A stretch of DNA of 64,000 nt from Bursaphelenchus xylophilus (lineage: Eukaryota; Nematoda; Chromadorea; Rhabditida; Aphelenchoididae): the NCBI GenBank assembly GCA_904066235.2, contig CAJFCV020000006.1, positions 9,796,001 to 9,860,000 on the forward strand, in the 5' to 3' direction. The translations under genes were made by a program, and so were the position numbers. The notes beneath the pieces were generated by a model. That model searched no databases, was not told the DNA's origin, and saw only the letters and a list, made by a program, of their open reading frames with translations. Positions 1-8,045 of the stretch are shown piece after piece (within the stretch, counting starts at the first letter, position 1; each line of letters opens with the position of its first letter).

Positions 1-895
1 TCGGAACCGCCGCACGGAGAGGCGAGAGAGAGAAAAGAATGAAAGGACCAATTTAGATTTCAATCTTCATAGTGCAAAATTTTTATAAAAATCGAAACGT
101 TTGAGGAATTCCGGCTTCTGATCGATCAAATACCGTCTTTCCATTGGTGATCCAGCTTCTGGACGGCCCAGCCCTACAAATAAAAGATATAATTGTGACT
201 ATCATCAAGCACAGCTCACCTTACCGAAAAAAGATCATTCCAGCTCTATTGGCGTTAGTACTGATGATGGAGATCGTCACGGGCTGACGAGGCAGGTCTT
301 TGGCGGAAAAGTCGACATCCACCTGCGTTTTTTCGCAAAACGACACCGGGCGCTGAATTTACACTTTAGACTCAAAATTGGACGTTTTTTAAAATATTTT
401 ATTTGCTCACCATGGATAAGATACCAAGACGATTAATCCCAAAATAATTATCGACTTAATACCGAAACTGGGCCAGGGATCTCCATAGACCGTATTTAAA
501 AAATCTTTGTACAAAATTAGAGAAAATTTTCCGTATTTTCGACATTTTCCATCAAGTATGCCCAAACACCAAGTACAACATAAAAAAACTCACAATATAG
601 ATCCGATTAACGCTCGATACTTCCGATATGACTATTTTGTCGTCAAAAGTGCTTTTGCGGAACTGGATAAACATACGGGAAGGCGGTATGTTCTTCTTCC
701 AGCATACGCAAAGCTCAGATACAAACCAGCGAAGGCGGATAAGTATAACACGTCCAGCAATATGAAAACATTCTAATCTAAATTCCAAATTAATAATTAA
801 TTTCAGATTTCACCATAAACCTTTTGAGATTAATTATTCAAAAACTGAAAATATTAAGGTTTCTGCGGGGAAAATTTTTAGACATGAAATTTGCG

Positions 896-1052
896 ATATT
901 GTACTAGGTCCAGGTGAATGTTATCAACCATACCTGAAGCTACCGGATGTCATATTTCTATTCATCGTGTATACATTGTCCATTGGATTCGTCCATGACC
1001 ATTTTTGTAGTTATCTAAAACCCAACGGGTTCACCTGGACCTAGTACAATAT
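896..1052. mobile_element. Small palindromic element (MITE-like) in the inverted-repeat spacer
   Basis: The left end TATTGTACTAGGTCCAGGTG and the right end, its reverse complement (1030-1052), enclose about 110 bp of non-coding DNA. No ORF is visible. Short terminal inverted repeats of about 22 bp and the small size fit a non-autonomous DNA element. I recognise no family. Confidence 0.6.
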
Positions 1053-1568
1053 AACAAAACTTTGTCTTGAAGTTTTTTCGAGACCTCTGAAATGTGGAAA
1101 ATAGTTAAAAAAAACACCTACCAAAATTGAGCAAATGGATCCTTTAGCAATCCGTTGGTTGACCGTGCATGTTTATACATCTTCTGCAGAAGCTTCTGGG
1201 GATGGATCTTCTTCAGGCTGGCATGCTCCCTGCACGGGAAGGCTATTACGTTCGGGACTTTTCATCTAAACACTCTAAACTCTTGCAAATCAAAAAAAAG
1301 GCTGATTAAAAGCATCTTACTTTGATCGATCCAAGGTGGAAATACGTCGCGACGTTCCAAAAACTTAGAATTTCACAAGTCCAGCTCACGCGTGCACAAG
1401 TTTCAGCTGTTACACGATAAGATGCCTCATAAATTTTGCGATTTCTTGTAAAAAGGTCGTGATTGTCAGATTGCAGATCAGGTAAGCGAGTTGTGTTGTT
1501 GTTTTCTTTTATTTTTAGTTTAGTTATTTGGGCGATAATGACTTAAGCAGACGTTCTAGATCGCAACG

Positions 1569-2312
1569 ATGGCCGGAAATGAGGTAATCTTGTTTTCTGA
1601 ATTAATTTGGAATTTAGATTAGAATGTTTTCATATTGCTGGACGTGTTATACTTATCCGCCTTCGCTGGTTTGTATCTGAGCTTTGCGTATGCTGGAAGA
1701 AGAACATACCGCCTTCCCGTATGTTTATCCAGTTCCGCAAAAGCACTTTTGACGACAAAATAGTCATATCGGAAGTATCGAGCGTTAATCGGATCTATAT
1801 TGTGAGTTTTTTTATGTTGTACTTGGTGTTTGGGCATACTTGATGGAAAATGTCGAAAATACGGAAAATTTTCTCTAATTTTGTACAAAGATTTTTTAAA
1901 TACGGTCTATGGAGATCCCTGGCCCAGTTTCGGTATTAAGTCGATAATTATTTTGGGATTAATCGTCTTGGTATCTTATCCATGGTGAGCAAATAAAATA
2001 TTTTAAAAAACGTCCAATTTTGAGTCTAAAGTGTAAATTCAGCGCCCGGTGTCGTTTTGCGAAGAAACGCAGGTGGATGTCGACTTTTCCGCCAAAGACC
2101 TGCCTCGTCAGCCCGTGACGATCTCCATCATCAGTACTAACGCCAATAGAGCTGGAATGATCTTTTTTCGGTAAGGTGAGCTGTGCTTGATGATAGTCAC
2201 AATTATATCTTTTATTTGTAGGGCTGGGCCGTCCAGAAGCTGGATCACCAATGGAAAGACGGTATTTGATCGATCAGAAGCCGGAATTCCTCAAACGTTT
2301 CGATTTTTATAA
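1569..2312 (+). pseudogene. Galectin-like gene fragment in the right arm (mirrored in the left arm)
   Basis: Several coding-like exons are visible but do not join into one clean frame. ATG 1569 (MAGNE) can splice at the AG before 1621 into a hydrophobic, signal- or TM-like reading frame. A second hydrophobic segment (IKSIIILGLIVLVSYP) ends at a GTGAGC donor near 1986. Exon 2043-2170 joins in phase to exon 2222-2312, which ends in TAA. These last two exons resemble the first domain of the neighbouring gene at 2396: both have an FFR or IRY strand, a PS turn, then K, VD/FD and an F-rich strand. I infer a truncated paralog or an older 5' part of that gene. The frames at the 1986/2043 junction disagree (phase 2 into phase 0), so an intact product is unlikely unless another acceptor is used. 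Confidence 0.5.
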
Positions 2313-2395
2313 AAATTTTGCACTATGAAGATTGAAATCTAAATTGGTCCTTTCATTCTTTTCTCTCTCTCGCCTCTCCGTGCGGCGGTTCCGAC

Positions 2396-5300
2396 ATGAG
2401 TACTCCTTCGACAGCTGAGTTCTACTCCTCGATAACCACCTTTCTGCAGTGTCTCAACTTGACCACGAAATTTGAGGGTCAAGTCCCGAACGAGTTCCAG
2501 ATAATAACCCATGCAGAAGAGAATGATGGAGTTTTTATTCGGTACACGTACAATCCGTCCGAGAAAAATGTGACGTAAGTGGGATGCGGGTGCAAAATTT
2601 CAATTTTATGTGCTAGAATTCATCTAGTAAGTAGGTGACCCTAATTTTGTGCAGTTTTTTAGTTCGAGAGGGTGGTATTTTGCTGCGTTTTTGATACTTC
2701 CCGGATGCAAAATGGTGCGTTTTTTGCCACCGGATTAGGTCCGCCACTGTATCTTTGCTTCGCTGGTAGATTCGGAGCTGAAGTTCTGAGGGATTAAAAT
2801 GTGACGCATTTGGGGTGCGCGCGATAAACTTGAGAAAGATTTATCAACATCAAATGTTACTTTCAGTGAAGAGAAATTGGACTTGGTTGACAAACAGACA
2901 GGCCTGGAAAATTATCGCTTTCACTTGGCGCTGGAAGAAGACAAGTTTCTCATCGGAGTTTCTGGATACAAGGCTAATGAGTGGGGCTTTATTTTTACAA
3001 TATTTTTTTTGTAGGGAATGCCTGGTTTTTGATAAGAAAACTAAAAATGTAGATTTTTTAGTACTATGTAGATTTTTACAACAAGAAAAGAGAACAGGGG
3101 GGCCAATGCAGAGAGCCGGCCTCTGCACGCCTCTGAGGTGACTAGACATGGCTACCGGGCTGGGCCGGCCCGGAATAGTTAAAATCCAGAATCTCGAAGC
3201 GAAAATTGGGCTTGCTAATGTTGTGGGTAGGTATTTACCGTAGACCCTTATACAATCTGAAGGCGTTTGCATTCAATACTTTATTGAGGAGACCCTTCGT
3301 ATACGCGTCCGTATGCGGAGCCTACAATAAAGCCAACTGGGGGAAATCGGGGTGCGCATCTCTCTTTAACCCGCCGCGCGGGGCTATGATTGATTACGCG
3401 CCACGACACTAATGAAAATAAATGGAATGTCAAAACACAATTTTTTGAAGGTATTTTTATTTTTAGAGACTACGGAACACAGTATTTATCCATTTACATG
3501 ACGATAGAAAAAAATTTAGAAATAACGAGCTAGACTTGGGGAGACTTTTGTTTCAAAGGGCCGGCCCGGACCGGGCCGAAGCAAATTTGAAACGGGCCGT
3601 GCCGGCCGACGAGCCAACTCATCTGTGACTTTGCAGGATTTGCCCCGTATTCAACAAAGCTTTCGAGGATGATTACTGCCTGACAGGTTCATTTTTCGAA
3701 ATTTTGGGGCGTGATTTGGTGATGATTTCGTGTGACGCCGATTTAGCGACCCCGTTCAAATTGAACGGAACGGCGCTTGACCCGTACACACCCGAAACCC
3801 CGGGCCAGTTCAACTGCGAGAGCAAGCTTGCAGTGTTTGGAGATAAGATTGTCTTCAAAAATAAGGGAGAGGACGTCTGCAAAGAAATAAATTGGGCTGT
3901 GGATCACGTTTGGAAAGCGTCGGAATGCGCAAAGGACGATAAATACAAGTTAAATTCAAAGAACGTCCTACTTTTTCCATTAGTAAGTCAAAAAAACGGG
4001 TCCCGACTTTTCGGGTCAGGGAGAGATCGGGTCAACGACATTCCGGTTTAACGATACCGTTTAATGTTTCCGCTTCGGGACTAGGAAAACAGAATTTTTT
4101 GAAGAACATTCAGATCGATCCTCCACGATTGGGCCCGGTTTTGTCCCCACCCCGGTTTTGTCCCCACTTTTTTCGAGCCTTTTTGTCCCCAGACCGGTTT
4201 TGTCCCCAGGACGGTTTTGTCCCCAAGACGTTTTTGTCCCCACTTTTTTTATTTTTTTTTTGTCCCCACACCGGTTTTGTCCCCAGGACGTTTTTGTCCC
4301 CAAGCTGGATAGTGCGATTAAAAATTATGCGTTCAAATGTTAATGCTGTTGGTTTGGTGCCCTGTACTGCTCAAACAACATGTTCTTAGCGCTTGGTACT
4401 GTATAGTACGAGGTGGTACTGTACAGCACGAGGTAAAAATTAAGCCATAACATGTCAATGCTATGGGTTTGAAGCCCAGTACTTCTCAAAAATGTGTTTT
4501 AGCACATGGTACTATATAGCACGAATTTGTTTTTGCACAAAATGAACGTTTGATCAGTACTGCATACCAAAACAACGTCATTCACGCGTTATAGCTTAAT
4601 TTTTACCTCGTGCTATATAGCACCACCTCGTACTATACAATACCGAGCGCTAAGAACACGTTGTTCGAGCAGTACTGGGCATCAAACCAACAGAAAAAAA
4701 ACAAAATAGTCTTGAACATTACCAAGAAAAAATTTCTTGCGAGAAAAAATATTTTTCTCCTGGGACGAAATGCCAAGATCAAGCGGATTTGCAGGGAAAT
4801 TCGTCGGGATTTGAAGATTTTTTTCGATATTCCGGCCCTTCTTTCTCGGCGGATTCTGCAAAGCGCGAGCTAGGATGTTCGCAATCGAATAAGAAAATTC
4901 TGATCTCCATCTATGCCAATTTTTATAAAAATCTGAGCGTCGCACTTCGGGTACTTCCCTTGTCAGCTAGGTCCACTATGATCTAAAAAGACAATAAGAG
5001 CATAATTAGTGGCATCCGCACCAGTTTAGAAGCTGTTCTAACAAGGGAATGGTTTGAACTGTCCGTGAGCTTTCAACATGAGACCTCCAAATTCTGAAAG
5101 AGCGTACAAAATTTAGTAGGAATCCGTTTTCCATTTTTGCCGAATGGTCTTGGGAGACGAGAAATATCGACAGAAAGATCCGACAAAAAAATCGAGAGAG
5201 AGAAAAGACGAACCGAAAGGCCGGGAGAAGCGTTACCAAATAGTCTAGTGGAAAAAGTTCCACGCACGAAACTTTTGGCAGAGGGAGGCCTTGGAGGTTC

Positions 5301-6498
5301 GACTCCACCCGGAGCGGATACCATCGGCTTGGATCTACGGGTCGTTAGTGTATTCGACAACTACGTAAAAATTCTTTTTTCATTTATTCGGGTGTTTTAC
5401 AAATTTTTTTCGATATTTCAAGAAGAGTTGCCAACTTGGCTGCATTTTCGATTATGCCAGACGTCGACATACTGGTGTTTTCAAGACATTTATACTCGGT
5501 TCTGAAAGGGTGCATAGGTCCTGCGGAATTTTTCGAGTTTCCAGGGAAAAATCTTGCCAAATTTTCACCTTTCCTTAAAGCTTTGCAAGAAAAGTTCAAA
5601 AGAAAATTTTTGGGGCCGTGCGTCAGCGTGTAATAAGGCATATTTGCGAAAAAAATCGATTTTGAGTTTTTTAGTTTAAAATGACCGTGGGCATGTGTTT
5701 AACAAACGCCCAAAATATTTTTCCCAAATTCTGCCTGGAAGGTATAAATTTTCACAAATTTGTCTTTTTTGGAATTTTGCGTAATCCATAAGGTAAAAAG
5801 CTTAAAATCGCATCTACTTTTTTATTATTTGTCCGATTTGCTTCAAACTTCGCATACTACCTTAGAATACAATATTCTGAAGATCGTTGCAATCACTTTC
5901 CGTGTTTCAATAGTTTTAGACAAGTTATTCGGCCGCAAAGTTTGCAAAAATTCGATTTTCTCCGGCAGTTTTTCGCTAACCTGGTGGCCGAAGAACGCCA
6001 AAATCCATTAATTAAAAAAATATGGGTCCTTGGTAATGTTTCAATTGCAGGTTCATGTTATTTTGTTCATTACCCACTGCACAGTAAGCTAAAACATTAG
6101 AGACCCTTAAAAAACCGAATGCCAAAAATCTTGGCATTCTGTTTGTGGTTGATGTGCGCCGTAGCGCCAAAAAATTGTTTTTGTTTTATTTGTAATCTAA
6201 TTCTTGTTTTCAGAACTACATTCTTATTAAATTTTCGGTGGGAGGATGTAATCCACCTGGTCCTGAGGTATCCGATTATTTGAACAACACCTACGTCAAG
6301 TACCTGTACAATCCGAACGAAAGATCGTGGGTCCTCACTTTCTGTGAATTATATTTTTTTAGAAGTTCCGAGGATGTGACGATTGCGCAAAATGAATCCC
6401 CGAATTGGGCGCTGATAGGAGGAGGCATTGGCGGGGCGCTGGTGTTCCTCTTACTGCTGATAGGGCTGGCCATTTTTCTAATTCGGCGATACAAATAG
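2396..6498 (+). CDS. Putative galectin-like single-pass membrane protein
   Basis: Exons seen: 2396-2574, 2867 to about 2976 or 3010, 3637-3982 and 6214-6498 (stop TAG). The first-second and third-fourth junctions agree in phase. The end of exon 2 is uncertain: a GTAGGG donor after 3010 keeps phase, while the GCTAAT after 2976 does not. The first two exons contain a beta-rich segment ending in FHLALEEDKFLIGVSG, which resembles the galectin strand that ends in F-V-VNG. A second region with many Cys follows (ICPVFNK, DDYCLTG, FNCESK). The last exon has NNT and NES glycosylation sequons, then a TM helix (about residues 70-88 of that exon) and the basic tail RRYK. I infer a type I surface protein. 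No clear signal peptide precedes MSTPST, so the true start may lie upstream. Intron 3 (2.2 kb) is packed with repeats. The galectin assignment rests on motif resemblance only. Confidence 0.6.
2663..2752 (-). mobile_element. Half copy of the CCTGATCC fold-back MITE family (in intron 1)
   Basis: This matches one arm of the fold-back elements found at 9870, 46471, 47901, 48341, 50958 and 52982. It has the TTTTGATACTTCCCGGATGC block, then GCAAAATGG, and ends in GTCCGCCACTGTA. The partner arm is missing, so this is a solo or truncated copy inside the first intron of the galectin-like gene. Confidence 0.75.
3140..3620. other. GC-rich GGGCCGGCCCG segments in intron 2
   Basis: Blocks around 3160-3175 and 3555-3615 are unusually GC-rich and palindromic (GGGCCGGCCCG and variants) within AT-rich DNA. 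The stretch between them is also less AT-rich than its surroundings. It has no convincing reading frame and I recognise nothing in it. Confidence 0.5.
4133..4304 (+). repeat. Minisatellite, about 17 bp unit CGGTTTTGTCCCCAGGA
   Basis: About nine imperfect copies of a unit with core TTTTTGTCCCCA run through intron 3 of the galectin-like gene. Two copies are separated by T-rich expansions. The unit is strongly strand-asymmetric, T/C-rich on the plus strand. Confidence 0.9.
4330..4700. repeat. GTACTATATAGTAC palindrome repeats, copy 1
   Basis: Several self-complementary cores (GTACTGTATAGTAC, GTACTATATAGCAC) sit between conserved flanks containing GCACCAAACCAAC-type sequence. The block folds back on itself: the left half reappears reversed near 4600-4690. 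The same family recurs as a tandem block at 8866-9140. Confidence 0.75.
5040..6200. other. Gene-free remainder of intron 3
   Basis: I see no exon with matching phase here. Around 4916-4975 there is a segment (AAAATCTGAGCGTCGCACTT) related to the interior of the fold-back element at 34250-34950. A T-arm-like stretch at 5290-5310 does not complete a tRNA. The rest is T/A-rich sequence without recognisable structure. Confidence 0.5.
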
Positions 6499-6602
6499 CC
6501 GTGTTAAATCTTCTTAATATTTGATTTTTTAACCAATTTCCCAGTATTTTTAAGCAAAATTTGCAACTTTTCGTCATCATTTTTTAAGGTTTCCAATCAA
6601 TT

Positions 6603-6893
6603 TTACTCAATAAAATATTCAGAACATGCAAAGGCTGCTTGACCTTTTTCCTTCAAATCGCACTTATTTTCAGCCACAATCATTGGAAAGAAGTCTCTGT
6701 CCTTAACTCTGTCGATATAATGGTATAATAGTCGTTTGAGGTACTCAAAACTGTCTCGATTTGTCAGCGAGAATACTAGTAGAAATCCATCGCCACTTCG
6801 GACGTTGTGCTCTCTCATGGCTGCAAATTCGTCTTGACCGGCCGTATCCAACACCTCCAACTTCCACATATTTTCGTCGACATAACATTGTTT
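6603..6893 (-). pseudogene. Truncated Ras-type small GTPase (R-Ras/Ras-like)
   Basis: The minus-strand frame reads KQCYVDENMWKLEVLDTAG, then QDEFAAMRE, GDGFLLVFSL, RVKDRDFFPM and ENKCDL. These are the Ras switch I end, the G3 motif DTAGQ, the GDGFLLVFS strand and the G4 motif NKxD. The G1 P-loop (GxxxxGKS/T) and the effector-loop start are missing upstream. The C-terminus stops after a few unrelated residues, without the G5 SAK motif or a CAAX box. Stop codons precede KQCY at the point where a CAGTCTGTCGG terminal repeat begins. About 90 residues remain of the usual 185-200. I infer a gene fragment broken by a transposon insertion; a real gene with distant exons is less likely. Confidence 0.8.
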
Positions 6894-6895
6894 TG

Positions 6896-7230
6896 CTTAT
6901 CAGTCTGTCGGAAAAATAATGACGGATGGTCGCATCAAAATGTCTCGCCTCAAAATTTATTTATTTTTTTACTTGATGTAGAGATTTTCTGTTATTTGTC
7001 TCTGTCTTAAAGCAGAAATTATTTGATTTTTTCAAAGAAGTATGTTTGATTGAAGTTACGTAAGTAAGAGCAGAAAAATTGCAAAATTGATAATATATCT
7101 GAGCCTTATGCGGTATGTTTATTCGATGTATTCTGTATAAATTTTCTCTCTGTAATTCATGAATAGCGAATTTAAGATTGTTTTAAGTACGTTTATTACA
7201 ACCATTTTTTTATCTATATTGTACAGGGTG
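6896..7230. mobile_element. Solo end of a CAGTCTGTCGG-type DNA element
   Basis: TATCAGTCTGTCGGAAAAAT at 6899-6918 matches the terminal repeat of the small element at 46722-46887. It abuts the broken 5' side of the Ras fragment. I find no matching opposite end, so the right limit is only a guess. The rest of the stretch has no gene. Confidence 0.45.
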
Positions 7231-7850
7231 CGCCAATAAAATCTGGACTAAAATTTCGTTTGCTTGCCCTGCGGGCTGTAAGAGTACGGGAACAAAGTGG
7301 GCGATTGTGGGCACGTGTAATACGTCCTAGAAGCCATTTTTAAAGTTTCAGACAAAATAATTGTCTACGACACATGTTTTGCCGTTATAAGTGCTTACAA
7401 CTAAGGCGCCTGAAACGCGGACCCCAAATTGGTCAAAAAATGGTTGCGCTATCTTTATCGTTTTATGCTATGGGCTGAAATTTACTTTTTCTGATAGAGC
7501 TCTGGTCGGTTTTTATACACTGAAATTGATTTTGCCTCATTATGACAATTAGGCTTTTTACAGCTCGCAAAAGTGGACGTAAAAACGGGCCCTTTTGTAT
7601 ATATTGTACTTTGGGGGAGATTGGTCGAGAGATATCCGGGGTTTCTGCGGGTTTTCCAGGAGCTGACAGGGCTATTTAAAAGTTTACAAAAAATGTAACA
7701 AAACGCCAGCCGATTTGCAAGCAAACCTTGAAGTTTTCAGAAAATTTTTTTTGGCAGCCTGCGCCCTAGGATAGAGAATGACTACAAAAATGTAAAACGG
7801 GGTTTTCAGATCATAAATATCGTTCATTGTCAATTTTTTACAAACTGCCA
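7227..7850. repeat. Dispersed repeat with an ACAGGGTG-type end, copy 1
   Basis: TACAGGGTGCGCCAATAAAA at 7225 resembles the ends of the palindromic elements at 10073 and 34250. Positions 7617-7835 are repeated in the same orientation at about 11098-11320, sharing GGTCGAGAGATATCCGGGGT and GCCTGCGCCCTAGGATAGAG. No coding frame is convincing. This is probably a degenerate DNA transposon copy. Confidence 0.7.
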
Positions 7851-8045
7851 AAACGTTTCAAGTTCCGAATGACCGTGCCTTGAGTTAGTTGAGTTGCCGT
7901 GGGCACCTCGTTGCAACGCCGAATGCACGTGTCCGCAGTGCGAAGTCAAGACATTATGGGTCGCCTTTTTTCGATGGCCGATCAAAAAAAAAAATCACAC
8001 ATAAAAATATTTACTCATAAAAGATAAATGATTTCTCAGCTCATA

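Larger units (their letters stand above)
1..2394. repeat. Large near-perfect inverted repeat (arms >=794 bp, 806 bp spacer)
   Basis: Positions 1-794 are the reverse complement of 1601-2394 (paired coordinates sum to 2395). By eye I find one mismatch, near 333, where TTT on the left faces TTC on the right. Both arms encode the same fragment of a galectin-like gene, so the left copy reads on the minus strand (about 84-353) and the right copy on the plus strand (2043-2312). The left arm reaches the window edge and may extend further. The 806 bp spacer holds a possible first exon (ATG at 1569) and a small palindromic element. It may be a recent inverted duplication or an assembly fold-back; the single mismatch does not decide. 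Confidence 0.93.

Noticed and set aside
507..776. 89-residue ORF and its mirror copy at 1619-1888
   Set aside because: Present only because of the inverted repeat, and antisense to a better-supported exon frame in each arm.
5220..5310. tRNA-like segment with AGTCTAGTGG and GAGGTTCGACTCCACC
   Set aside because: A D-like and a T-like arm are seen, but the anticodon stem-loop is too large and no acceptor stem pairs.
6350..6370. A GT...AG stretch (GTGAATTATATTTTTTTAG) inside the last galectin-gene exon as a micro-intron
   Set aside because: Removing 19 nt shifts the frame and creates a stop, while leaving it in keeps an open frame through the TM helix.
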